NCBI GenBank assembly: GCA_905221605.1 | Contig: CAJNDS010001480.1 | Span: 62,001 to 126,000, forward strand | Origin: Symbiodinium natans | Taxonomy: Eukaryota; Sar; Dinophyceae; Suessiales; Symbiodiniaceae | Length of the DNA: 64,000 bases | Direction of reading: 5' to 3' | Shown: positions 12,254-23,500 of the stretch, piece after piece | How the letters are laid out: each line of letters opens with the position of its first letter | Position numbering within the stretch: the stretch's first letter is position 1 | Notes under the pieces: model-generated | Databases searched by the model: none | Seen by the model: the letters and a program-made list of their open reading frames with translations, nothing else | What the model was told of the DNA's origin: nothing | Program-made: the position numbers and the translations under genes

Positions 12254-12607
12254 ATGAAGCAAGCGAAGCAGCAGCTCACCGCTGTCAAGAACTGAAGGGG
12301 CACTGCTTAGGGTTTAGGGTTTAGGGTTTAGGGTGTAGGGTTTAGGGTTTAGTAAAATTTAGGGTTTAGGGTTTAGGGTTCAGGGTTTAGGGTTTAGGGT
12401 TTAGGGTTTAGGGTTTAGGTCGGCGCAGCGGGGCAAGCAGACGAGCCTTCACATCACGGGCACTGGCGGCGCATGCGATGCCGTCTTGGATGCACAGTAG
12501 TAAATGCGCAACGCCATCCTCAGCCTGTTGATCTAGACTTCGCCTACTGGTGCCCCGAAACCCTAAACCCTAAACCCTCGTCCCAAGGTGACCCACAACC
12601 GAGCAGA

Positions 12608-12785
12608 GTTAAGGAAGACCAAGAACACTTCCTTGGTCTCTACCCTAAACCCTAAACCCTAAACCCTAAACCCTAAACCCTAAACCCTAAACTCTACCAT
12701 GGCGGATACTCCCGAAATGCCTGCGCGCACGCGAACAGGACGCACGAAACCTCCAATGGCTGGGACGACAATCAGAGGCTTCTGG
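12608..12785 (+). CDS. Exon-like island, copy B with an internal telomeric insertion
   Basis: Reads KNTSLVS, then a 47-base CCCTAAA insert (12645-12691), then STMADTPEMPARTRTGRTKP and PMAGTTIRGFW. The insert is bounded by CTCTACC on both sides, present once in copy A. The frame can be restored by removing the insert with one CTCTACC. Confidence 0.5.
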
Positions 12786-12833
12786 GTTGAGGGGTCGAGG
12801 GTTTGGGGTGTCACCCTAAGCCCTAAACCCTAC

Positions 12834-13010
12834 ACCCGACACCTTACACCCTAAACCCCAAACCCTAAACCATAAACCCTAAACCCTAAACCCTAAACCC
12901 TAAACCCCAAACCCTAAACCCCAAACCCCAAACCCTAAACCCTAAACCCTAAACCCTAAACCCTAAACCCCAAACCCCAAACCCTAAACCCTAAACCCTA
13001 AACCCTAAGC
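12834..13010. repeat. Long CCCTAAA array with CCCCAAA variants
   Basis: About 25 units, some CCCCAAA. Confidence 0.95.
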
Positions 13011-13927
13011 CCGATCCCTGGAGGCTTGCCATCCTCTTCGACTTTCACAAGGCCTCCACAGTCGTAGCACTTCCCGACAGAGTCCATGTGCGCATGTAGT
13101 TAGGGTTTGGGGTTGAGGGTTTAGGGTTTAGGGTTTAGGGTTTAGGGTTTAGGGTTTAGTAGGGTTTAGGGTTTAGGGTTCAGGGTTTTAGGGTTTTAGG
13201 GTTGTAGGGTATAGGGTATAGGGTATAGGGTTTAGGCTAGGTCAGGGCCCATGTACATACTGTATTGCTAGCAAGCTCGTATGTTGTGGAAGCTATAATG
13301 TATAAGGTCGCTTACCTTTGGGTATAGGTGCAGGGTTTAGGGTTTAGGGTTTCGGGGTTCGGGTTTAGGGCAGGTTGCACTGGAACACCTGAAAAGCAAG
13401 CGCCCAACATGCCCGCAAGCCCTCATCAACCCTACACCGCCCTAAACCCTACTTAGTCCATAATCCCCTGTCCTTCCTACATGCAGATGCATGTGTCCGG
13501 CTCCACGTCTACCCCCACCCCGCTTTAATCATCCCGAAATAGCCTGAATTTTGCTGGAAACCTATGGGGGGGGTACCTAGTATAGAGCGGGGTTAGTAGG
13601 GGTACCCATTACTGGGCATCCTGACGTCGTTTTAAGACCCTGGGTAGGTACCCATAAACCCTAACCCCGGACCCCTAACCCCTAAACCAAAAACCGAAAA
13701 CCCTAAACCCTGAACCCTAAACCCTGAACCCTAGACAAGTGTCATGGGTTTTCGGCACTCATGTATCTTCACTTTCTGGCTTTCGGTGGGGCGGGAAACA
13801 GTCAGCCCGAAGTTCCCAAGGCGACTTCGGGATTGGGGTGTAGGGTTTAGGGTTTAGAGTTTAGGGTTTAGGGTTTAGGGTTTAGCCCTCAACAAAGGAA
13901 TCCTAAAATCCCCAGGGGGTGATGCAG

Positions 13928-14033
13928 TGCTACGAAGACCTGTCGCCCTTCGGACGCCCCGTACGGATTCAAGCTGGCGAAGAGCTCTGGCCCGTGGTCT
14001 TTCTATGGCGATCAAAAGATGTGGCAAACTGGG
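13928..14033 (+). CDS. Exon-like island, unassigned
   Basis: From GATGCAG the frame reads CYEDLSPFGRPVRIQAGEEL then WPVVFLWRSKDVANW. One of the better-looking coding islands in the first 18 kb. Confidence 0.5.
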
Positions 14034-15037
14034 CTTAGGGATGTTGGAAGGATTTAGGGTTTAGGGTTTAGGGTCTAGGATTTAGGGTTTAGCATTGAGA
14101 GGGACAGTCTTGTTGGCTTCTTGGTCTGAGGGCTTAGTTTAGGGGGTTAGGGTTTAGGGTTTCGGGTTTAGGGTTTAGGGTTTAGGGCTCCAGTGATTAT
14201 TAGGGCTTGGGCAGCAAAAGGATCCAAAAAGGGGTGGTTTAAGGCGTGAGGTTCGTCGTTGTTCCGCTTTATGTGCATATGCCCATGAAGGGAACGTTGA
14301 ACTCCCACAACTTTTGATTGTTGCTTCTAAGTGGAGTAAGGCAAGCATCGCCGTGGACTTCGTGTGACATCGGCTCAGGGGACTGGGTTTAGGGTTTAGG
14401 GTTTTAGGGTTTAAGGTTTAGGGTTTAGGGTTTAGGGTTGAGGCTTTAGGGTTTAGGGTTTAGGGTTTAGGGTTTAGGGTTTAGGGTCGAGAGCGGCATG
14501 GGGCCCACAACGCGGCAACGCGGTGGCAGCTGCATATCCGTGAGCCCCTGTACAGGCCGTCACCCCTCGTTTCACCACATCGGTTTGGAGCGCGAGGCTT
14601 GAAATGTTGGTCAGAAACCCTAAACCCTAAACCCTAAACCCTAAACCTTAAACCCTAAATCAGAGGCAACCAAAAAATGCTGCCTGCAGACTCCGTGTCA
14701 TGAAAAACACAAGGCTCGGTGGAGTTGCGGCTGCGTGTCGTTGTTAAATGTTTGTGTTTCTTGCTGAGTTGCGCGTCCTGAACTCTAAACCCTAAACCCT
14801 AAACCCTAAACCCTAAACCCTAAACCCTAGCGACCCCAAGGCAAAGTGCCGAGCTCCTGGAGGGACATCTCACCTTCCTCCAGGCCTAAACCCTACAACC
14901 CTATATCCCTAAACCCTAAACCCTAAACCCTAAACCCTAAACCCTAAACCCTAAACCCCATGTGAGCTGCGGACCAAAGTACTGTCTTAAAGGGGTTCTC
15001 TAGGGATTAGGGCTTTAGGGTTTAGGGTTTAGGGGGA

Positions 15038-15160
15038 GTTTGGAGTACTATACTTTAAGACTGTTGTGGTTGTGGGTTCCCATGATAGCTGCTAATGCCA
15101 TAAGGAGTGGATACATTTTTTCTTCCTCCAGGGTCGACTCCGAAGGGGGGTACAGGGGTT
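15038..15160. repeat. Family 8 dispersed repeat
   Basis: GGAGTACTATACTTTAAGAC ... GGGTTCCCAT ... GGGTCGACTCC; a second copy at 54767-54879. Short inverted ends only. Confidence 0.68.
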
Positions 15161-15161
15161 A

Positions 15162-15285
15162 TACAGGGTGGGGCCCCCTTACTATACTAACTGTAGTTAA
15201 GGGACTTAGAACCTAACTTAGGGTCCTTATAACCCAATTTAGGGCCCTTATAACTCTACTTATAACTGGGGGGCCCCACCCTGTA
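15162..15285 (+). mobile_element. TIR element (family 1), copy 4
   Basis: Full length with TA flanks, directly after a family 8 element (15038-15160). Confidence 0.9.
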
Positions 15286-15455
15286 GGGATCCGTAACAGG
15301 GACTAGACTATCGTCCAGGGCTCATCTTAACCCTCGCTCGCAAACCCCAATTCTACCCTAAATCCTTATTAAACCCTACACCCCAAGGCCTCAACCCTCC
15401 ATGAACACGCAACACCGGCACTCCAAAAGCAACCGCAGAATAATCTCTCCCCTTC

Positions 15456-15508
15456 CCTCTCTCTCTCTCTTCTCTCTCTCTTCTCTCTCTCTCTCTCTCT
15501 TTTCTCTC

Positions 15509-15540
<32 letters not shown>

Positions 15541-15602
15541 CCCTTCCCTCTCTCTCTCTCTCTTCTCTCCTCTCTCTTTTCTCTCTCTCTCTCTCTCTCT
15601 CT
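15456..15602. repeat. (CT)n microsatellite
   Basis: About 147 bases of CT with scattered TT/CC interruptions. Open frames on both strands here are repeat artefacts. Confidence 0.95.
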
Positions 15603-16564
15603 GGCTTTGGGTTTTGGTTGAACTAGGCTTTTGGATTTGGAGCGACAATCCTTTTTGCCGAACTGTCAGGCTCCATGTTCTTCTTGTGATAAGTTAACCC
15701 TAAACCCTAAACCATAAGTCCATGTCTTGCAGGCCCTGACATCCCAATGTACCTACTGAGCCTAGTCCGCCTTATCCTAAACCCAAGCCCTACCTTAAGA
15801 ACCTCAAACCTTTTGTTTTTGCAGGTTCCCTAAGAATCCGATAAGGCAATTTTGCAAAAAGAGCCTACAAAACAGTAGGTCTTCGGTAAACACTAAACAA
15901 AACAGGCGAATTGCAGTCTGGGGTCTAGGCAGGAATTAGCTCACCCTCATTGACGCGCTCCGGGAAACCAAGAACGAATAGGGAATCAGCCTGCTTCCCT
16001 CTTCCCTCCCTCCGCCCGGATTAGGGTTTAGGGTTTAGGGTTTAGGGTTTAGGGTGTAGGGTGTAGGGTGTAGGGTTTAGGGTTTACCCTAAACCCTAAA
16101 CCCTCAATCCCTCAAGTCCTCAAATCCCAGGTGCCTGTGCAGTTCCCAGAGTGGAATTTGTGGTCTTCGCTGCCCCTCGAACATCCTGGAGCATGTTGCC
16201 TTAAAACCCTGAGCCCGTAGAAAAAAGCCCTTTGCCATCAGGGTTTAGGGTTTAGGGTGATCTAGGGTTTAGGGTTTCGGGTTCAACCCCTAAACCCCTG
16301 AAACCCTGAACCCTAAATTCCACACCCTAAGCAGATCCTAAACATCTGAAACCCTAAACCCTTCACCCCTCAAACCCTAAACGCGTAATCCCAAACGCTA
16401 CAACCAAAACCCCTAAACCCCAACCCCTAAAACCTAACCCCTAAACCCCAAACCGTAAAACCTAAACCCCTAAACCCCTAAGCCCTAAACCCTTAAACCC
16501 CTAAACCCCTAAACCCCTACACGCCTAAACCCCTAAACCCCTAAACCCCTAAACCCCTAAACCC

Positions 16565-16768
16565 CTAAACACCTAAACACCTAAACACCTAAACACCAAA
16601 ACACCTAAACGCCTAAACACCTAAACACCTAAACACCTAAACACCTAAACACCTAAACACCTAAACACCTAAACACCTAAACACCTAAACACCTAAACAC
16701 CTAAACACCTAAACACCTAAACACCTAAACACCTAAACACCTAAACACCTAAACACCTAAACACCTAA
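16565..16768. repeat. 8-bp telomere-like array (CACCTAAA)n
   Basis: About 25 nearly perfect CACCTAAA units inside a longer run of CCCCTAAA-type units (16390-17030). The 8-base period differs from the 7-base telomere unit. Confidence 0.92.
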
Positions 16769-17484
16769 ACCCCAACCCCTAAACCCGAAACCCTAAACCC
16801 CCAAACCCTCAACCCGAAACCCTAACCCTTAAACCCTAAACCCTAAGCCCTAAACCTTAAACCCATACACCCTAACCCCTAAACCTTAAACCCATAAACC
16901 CTAAACCCTAAACCTTGAACCCGAAACCCTAAGCCCATCTAAACACTAAACCCTAACCCGAAACCCGAAACCCCAAACCCCAAAGCCTAAACCCTAAACC
17001 CTTAACCTTAAACCCTAAACCCTAAACTCAGTTCGTTCTGAGGTTCCTGGGCTTCGCGCTGCATGTCCGAGAGCCCCTGAAGAGATCGGCGCAGCCCCGT
17101 GGGGCCGCCATGAGAAAGGGGGACGCCTGGCTTAGCCCAGGGGTTTAGGGTTTATTGTTTAGGGTTTAGGGTTTCGAGGAGTTTTTGTGTGTTGTCTTTG
17201 TTTTTTTTGTTTGGGGGGGCGGGGGGTTCTAGAGTGTCTTTGCAGGGTTTTATAGGGTATTTTGTAGCGATTTTGGAGGGTTTGCAGGCTTCATAGGTTT
17301 AAAGGGTCATAGGCTTGAAAGGGTTTATAGGCTTTATGAGGTTTAGAGGCTGCATAGCTTGCAGGGTTTACAGGCTTTATGTTTATAGGCTTGAGAGGAT
17401 TCATGGGCTTGACTGGGTTTGCAGGGTTTCGAGGGTTTACAACAGGCATAACGGTAGGGCTTATAGGGGTTAGTGGCGCCCTAA

Positions 17485-17646
17485 TACTACTATTTGCTTA
17501 AGCACCCCAAAAGGATAAACAAATACTAATTCCTGTATCACCCTTAGTAAGGAATAATGTTTTTTTTTGTGTGTGTGTGTGTGTGTGTGAGTGTGTGTGT
17601 GTGTGTGTGTGTGTTTTTTTTCGTGGTTCTTAAGCAGTTAGTAGAG
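17485..17646. mobile_element. Family 7 TIR element with a GT microsatellite inside
   Basis: TACTACTATTTGCTTAAGCA at left and GGTTCTTAAGCAGTTAGTAG at right; the right half holds (GT)n at about 17569-17613. Confidence 0.7.
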
Positions 17647-17902
17647 CATGGTTACGAGTACAGTTATAAGTACAGTTATCATTGGTTAATACGTACCACG
17701 AACCTCCAAGTAGGGCGGCTTGTTAGCCTGTCAGGGCTTTGTGTCGAAGAGTTTTCGGGTTTAGGGTTTAGGGCTTTGAGCCTCCCAATCTGAGTTCGGG
17801 TTTCCCCAAGTAGACCGGCTCCTAAAACAGCCTTAAGGTAGGTTTCGTGTTTGACCCTGAACCCTAAACCCAAACCCCAAACCCAAACAAACCCCAGCCT
17901 AG

Positions 17903-17983
17903 GACAAGGGCTACAGCTATGCCAAGGGCGGCAAAGGCGGCGGCAAGGGCGGTGGCAAGGGCGGCAGGAGTTGGGGAGGGCAG
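17903..17983 (+). CDS. Gly/Lys-rich exon
   Basis: From GCCTAG the 27 codons read DKGYSYAKGGKGGGKGGGKG then GRSWGGQ. KGG repeats of this type are frequent in dinoflagellate RNA-binding proteins (general knowledge). A MITE fragment follows at 18006. Confidence 0.5.
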
Positions 17984-18005
17984 ACCCTCGGGGAGAAACC
18001 TATTG

Positions 18006-18060
18006 CTTGGTAGCCCAGTGGAACCCTTTTCCCTTTTTTGGTTCCCTTTTTGGGGCCTGT
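18006..18060. mobile_element. Family 3 element fragment (left half)
   Basis: CTTGGTAGCCCAGTGGAACC and the poly-T interior, then lost. It directly follows the KGG exon at 17903. A right-to-left half copy lies at 43083-43144 between two telomeric arrays. Confidence 0.6.
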
Positions 18061-18260
18061 CGCGGTTTTAGGGTTTAGGGTTGGTAGGGTTTAGAGCTTA
18101 CATTGTTGAGGAGTTAGAGGGTTCATAGGGTTGAGGGACCTTCTTTGTCAAGGACTAGAGCCGTACTGGGAGACGATCCCAGACCCTAAACCCTAAACCC
18201 TCATTCAACCCTAAGCCCTAAACCCTGAACCCTAAACCCTAAACCCGATTGCCCCCGAAG

Positions 18261-18328
18261 GAAGCCGACGGATGACCCAGACTTTGTGCGCTGGTCGAAA
18301 AACCTGCGCTTGGGAGGCTCCGCCTCAG
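18261..18328 (+). CDS. Exon-like island, unassigned
   Basis: From CCCGAAG the frame reads KPTDDPDFVRWSKNLRLGGS then AS, ending at GTGCCC. CCCTAAA upstream, a long TTTAGGG array downstream. It could precede the glycine-loop exon at 19.0 kb. Confidence 0.45.
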
Positions 18329-18345
18329 GTGCCCAGTGTGATTGG

Positions 18346-18475
18346 GGTTTAGGGTTTAGGGTTTAGGGTTTAGGGTTTAGGGTTTAGGGTTTAGGGTTTA
18401 GGGTTTAGGGTTTAGGGTTTAGGGTTCAGGGTTTAGGGTTTAGGGTTTAGGGTTTAGGGTTTAGGGTTTGGGTTC
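18346..18475. repeat. Long TTTAGGG array
   Basis: About 18 units immediately after the exon-like island at 18261. Confidence 0.95.
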
Positions 18476-19007
18476 TAGGCTTTCTTTGGGGTTTAGGGTT
18501 TGGGGTTGAGAAGGTCTGGGGTTCAGGGCTGAGAAAGTTTCAGATCCCTAAATCCTCCTATATGCCCTGCGCTAAGGCCCTAAACCCTAACCGCTAAACC
18601 CTAAACCCTAAACCCTAAACCCTAAACCCTAAACCCTAAACCCTAAACCCTAAACCCTTCAGGGCCTGGGGTTTAGGGTTTGGGGTTTAGGGTTGGAAAT
18701 TTAGGCTTTAGGGTTTGGGGTTCAGGGTTTAGGGTTTAGGCTTTGGGTTTTGGGTTGTAGGGTTTAGGGTTTGGTTTAGGTCCCCTTCAAACGAACAGAG
18801 TTCCTTGTCTTACCCTGGGTTTCGACCCAAGAGGCCCCCCCCCAACCTCCCCCAAAAAACGGCATCCCCATACGCTCCCTTCAACCCTAAACTTTACCCT
18901 AAACCCTAAACCCTAAACCCTAAACCCTAAACCCTAAACCCTAAACCCTAAACCCTAAACCCTAAACCCTAAACCCTAAACCCCATGTTTCGGAAACACT
19001 CTTCCAG

Positions 19008-19089
19008 GCGCCACCTACATTGTCGAGGACTACGTGGCGAGTGGCTCCTTCAGTCGCGTCTTCCGTGTCCGCAAAGAAGGCGGCCTCGG
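19008..19089 (+). CDS. Kinase exon: glycine-rich loop (subdomain I)
   Basis: After a CTTCCAG acceptor the frame reads YIVEDYVASGSFSRVFRV, matching the first two strands and nucleotide loop of a kinase (G-S-F-S-x-V as in PRP4 and DYRK relatives; the first loop glycine is Ala). CCCTAAA repeats end about 25 bases upstream; a GTTCTAGGG donor-like run leads straight into TTTAGGG repeats. It is 12 kb from the next firm kinase exon, so it could belong to another kinase. Confidence 0.6.
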
Positions 19090-20547
19090 GTTCTAGGGTT
19101 TAGGGTTTAGTGTTTAGGGCTAGGGTTTAGGGTTTAGGGTTTAGGGTTTAGGGTTTAGGGTTTGGGGTTTGGGGTTTAGGGTGTAGAGGGCCTATAGGGT
19201 TTAGGGTTTAGGAGTGTTCAGCTTGGGTCTTGACTTCAGACGAAGCCCAAAGCTCAGACCCTCGAGAGTCGGGAGTGGAAGTGCTCCAAAACTACCCTTT
19301 GGTTACCCTCTGTCTCTAGAGATTTTGGGTTTAGGATCCTCAACCCAACGTCTCATTAGGGTTTAGGGTTTAGGGTTTAGGGTTTAGGGTTTAGGGTTTA
19401 GGGTTTAGGGTTTAGGGGATTTGGGTTTAGGGCTATACCGGCTATACCCGATTAACCCCTAAACCTGCCTTCCCCTACATCTTCCAAAGCATTGGCCTGG
19501 GATGGTCGTTGACAACGACCACTCCTTCCGAAGGGTTTAGGGTTTAGGGTTTAGGGTTTAGGGTTTAGGGTTTAGGGTTTAGGGTTTAGGGTTTAGGGAT
19601 CATCCACGACAGAGGACCGAGATTTAGGGTTTGGGGGCTTGGGGTTTGGGTGAAAAGTCGATATGTGGGGCTGTTTGCTACTCTTTCTGCCCACCGCAGT
19701 TGACACAGCTTGCACACTTTCGAAGCAGAATTGGCTCAAAGGAAGCATGCGCATGCAATTAGGCATTCATCGGCGTGCAAATCGCAGACGAAACCTCCTG
19801 CTCCTAAACCCTAAACCCTAAACCCTAAACCCCAAACCCTAAACCCTAAACCCTAAACCCTAAACCCTGGGGTGTCAAGCGCTCTCTGAACCGGGTGGTG
19901 GGAACTTGAGGGCCATGCCGGTGCTGGTTCTTTCGGCTGGCTGCTGTGCTGCAGCCTTTGGCTACAGACACTGGCTGCAAACATATCCCAAAACCCTAAA
20001 CCCTAAACCCTAAGCCCTAAGCCCTAAACCCTAAACCCTAAACCCTAAACCCTAATCCTTAGCCCAAGGAGTGCTCTACACCAAACTCCTGGGACCGCAT
20101 AAGCCTGCTCCGGCCGCTTGGGGTGTCCATTTTTTGAAGCTGTGTCATTTTCCGTGTACGTCTATGAGGGTTTAGGGTTTAGGGTTTAGGGTTTAGGGTT
20201 CAGGGTTTAGGGTTTAGGGTTTAGGGTTTAGGGTTCAGCTTTAAACCCGAAGTCCTAAACCTCGAAGCCCTAAACCCTAGACCCTAAACCCCAAAAACCC
20301 TGAACCCTAAACCTCTAAACCCTAAACCCTACACCCTAAACCTCAAACTCTCAGGTCAAGGTTGATTTCGTTTTGCAGAGCCTGAACACGGACCAAGCCT
20401 TTGCTGTCATTCGGAACCCACGTCTCCTTGACGAGACGACACCGCTCTCACCTTAGCTGGGCCGTTTAGGGCGTTAACTTAGTAGCTCAGCAGGTTGCCA
20501 TTGAAACCTGTTGGGGTAGATACATAAACACACACACACACACACAC

Positions 20548-20589
<42 letters not shown>

Positions 20590-23500
20590 TCGCCCCCCCC
20601 CCCCATGATCCACACATTTGGCCTCGGGAAGGGGGTTTTGGGAGGGGGGGGACTCCAGACTCCAGATTTCCAGAAAAAATCTGGAGTACCCAGCCCCGGA
20701 CTCCAGACTCCAGATTTCCAGAAAAAATCTGGAGTACCCCCAGACTCCAGACTCCAGATTTCCGTACCCCCAGACTCCAGACTCCAGATTTCCAGAAAAA
20801 ATCTGGAGTACCTCCAGACTCCAGACTCCAGATTTCCAAAAAAAATCTGGAGTACCGGGACTCTGGACTCCAGATTCTGGAGTCTGTAATCTGGAGTCTG
20901 GGGCCGCGAGTACTCCAGATTTTTTCTGGAAATCTGGAGTCTGGAGTCGGGGGTCCCGGTACTCCAGATTTTTTCTGGAAATCTGGAGTCTGGAGTCCGG
21001 GGCCCGGGTACTCCAGATTTTTTCTGGAAATCTGGAGTCTGGAGTCCGGGGCCCAGGTACTCCAGATTTTTTCTGGAAATCTGGAGTCTGGAGTCCGGGG
21101 CCCGGGTACTCCAGATTTTTTCTGGAAAATCTGGAGTCCGGGGCCCGGGTACTCCAGATTTTTTCTGGAAATCTGGAGTCTGGAGTCCGGGGCCCGGGTA
21201 CTCCAGATTTTTTCTGGAAATCTGGAGTCTGGAGTCCGGGGCCCGGGTACTCCAGATTTTTTTCTGCAAATCTGGAGTCTGGAGTCCGGGGCCCGGGTAC
21301 TCCAGATTTTTTCTGGAAATCTGGAGTCTGGAGTCCGGGGCGTGGGTACTCCAGATTTTTTCTGGAAATCTGGAGTCTGGAGTCCGGGGCGCGGGTACTC
21401 CAGATTTTTTCTGAAAAATCTGGAGTCTGGAGTCCGAAGCCCGGGTACTCCAGCTTTTTTCTGGAAATCTAGTGTTTAGGGTTTAGTGTGTAGGTTTCAG
21501 GGTTTAGGGTTTTGTGTTTAGGGTTGAGTGTTAAGTTTAGGTTTTAGGGTCTAGGGTCAAGCGGCTCGGCTAAAACCCAAATAAAACCCTAAACTCTGAA
21601 ATCCAAACAGTAAGCATCTGAAACCCCGACGGGTTTTTGGTTTCAGGTTTAGATTTAGTAGGGCTCGAGGTTCTGGCCTTGGGGTTTACTGTTTAGGGTT
21701 TAGGGTTTAGTGTCTAATGTTTAGGGTTTAGTTTGAAATGTTTAAGGTTTAGTTTTTGGGTTAAGTGCTTAAGTGTTTAGGGTTTCGTGCTAAGTGTTTG
21801 GGGTTTGTGCTAAGGGCTTAGTGTTAAGTTTTTAGGGTTAGTGTTTAGGGTTTAGTGTTGAGGGTTTCGGGTTTGGGTTTTAGGTTAAGGGTTTTAAGGA
21901 TTTTTACAAATTTAAATGATCTGGGGAAGGCACCGGGGCTGCCCCAGACCATTGACAACTTAAAAAATCCTTCTGTTTAGGCTTTAGGGTTTAGTGTGTA
22001 GGGTTTAGTGTGTAATGGTTAGGGTTTAGTTTGTAGGGTGTAGTGTTTAAGTGTTTAGGGTTTATTGTTTAGTAAGGGTTTAGTGCTTAAGTGTTTAGGG
22101 TTTCGTGTTCAGTGTTTGGGGTTCGTGCTAAGGGCGTAGTGTTGAGCTTTTAGGGTTAGTGTTTACGCTGGTGTTTAGGGTTCAGTGCTAAGGGTTTCGG
22201 TTTTTTTTGGGTTAAGGGTCTAGTGTGTAGGGTTTAGTGTGTAATGTTTAGGGTTTAGTTTTTAGGGGTGCTTAGGTGTTTAGGGTTTCCTGTTTAGTGT
22301 TTGGGGTTTGTGCTAAGGGCTTAGTGTTAAGTTTTTAGGGTTAGTGTTTAGGGTCTGGTGCTGAGTGTTTAGGGTTTAGTAGTGCTCAAGTGTTTAGGGT
22401 TTCGTGTCAAGTGTTTGGGGTTTGTGGGCCTAGTGTTAAGTTTTTAGGGTTAGTGTTTAGGGTCTAGTGCTGAGTGTTTAGGGTTTAGTGTTAAGGGTTT
22501 CGGGTTTGGTTTTTTGGATTTAGGGTTTTAAGGATGTTTACTAGTGTTCAGGGTTTAGTGTGTAGGGTTTAGTGTGTAATGTTCAGGGTTTAGTTTTTAG
22601 GGTGTAGTGTTTGAGTGTTTAGGGTTTCGTGTTTAGGGTCTAGTGCTTAAGTGTTTAGGGTTTCATGTTAAGTGCTTGGGGTTTGTGCTAAGGGCTTAGT
22701 GATACGTTTTTGGGTTAGTGTTTAGGGTCTGGTGCTGAGTGTTTAGGGTTTAGAGCTAAGGGCTTCGGGGTTGGATTTTAGGGTTAAGGGGTTTGAGGGT
22801 TTTTGCAAGTTTACATGATCTGGGGAAGGCACTGGGGCTTCCCCAGACCCACCTAAACATTAAAAATCTTAAATCTTATAAAAATCTTTAAGCTTCTGTT
22901 TAAGCATTCTCGGGATTATGAAGGTTTTAAGCCGTTTAAGCCTTTTAAAGACCTTAACTTGCTTACGTATTTAAGTGGCTGTCCTTTGCGGATTTTAGAG
23001 ATTGTTGAAGTTGCCAATGGTCTGGAGAAGCCCCGGTGCCTTCCCCAGACAATATAAATTTTTTAAAATCCGTAAAACCCTGAAATTCTTACAGTTGTAA
23101 ATGGCTGTCCTTTTAAAGTTTAAAGATTCTAGGATGTTCAATTCTAAAATCCGTAACTTCCTTAATATTAAACGGCTGCCCGTTTTAAATTTTAAAGAAT
23201 TTTAGACTTTTAAGGGATAAACGTTTCGAGGTTGCTAAGGGCTTTAAAGCCTTTTAAGATCCGTTAAATCTTGAAAATCTTGAAAGGCTTTAAATACCTT
23301 AAAGCCCTTCAAATTTGAAAATGGCTGCCCCTTTTAAGGATCTTTAAAGTTGCAAATGGTCTGGGGAAGCCCCGGTGCCTTCCACAGATCATCTAAATTT
23401 TTACAAACCCCTAAAACCTAAAACCCTGAAAAGCCTTAAGCTTCTAAATGGCTACCCTTCTAAAAGTTTATAGAGCCGCAAAACACAAGTTTCAGAAGCA

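Noticed and set aside
15391-15697. Arg/Glu-rich and Ser/Leu-rich frames on opposite strands
   Set aside because: They are translations of a CT microsatellite; the same applies to 58165-58616.
19721-19740. Sequence resembling a dinoflagellate spliced-leader relic (ending TTGGCTCAAA)
   Set aside because: About 15 of 20 positions match by eye; it is not next to a recognisable gene start, so chance is likely.
20959-21400. Regular repeats resembling a CRISPR array
   Set aside because: The 49-base unit is contiguous with no unique spacers, and the host is eukaryotic.
20474-21479. Several open frames of 94-297 codons on both strands
   Set aside because: All run through the 49-bp inverted satellite; repeated SGVWS/TPDF-type peptides in every register are periodicity artefacts.
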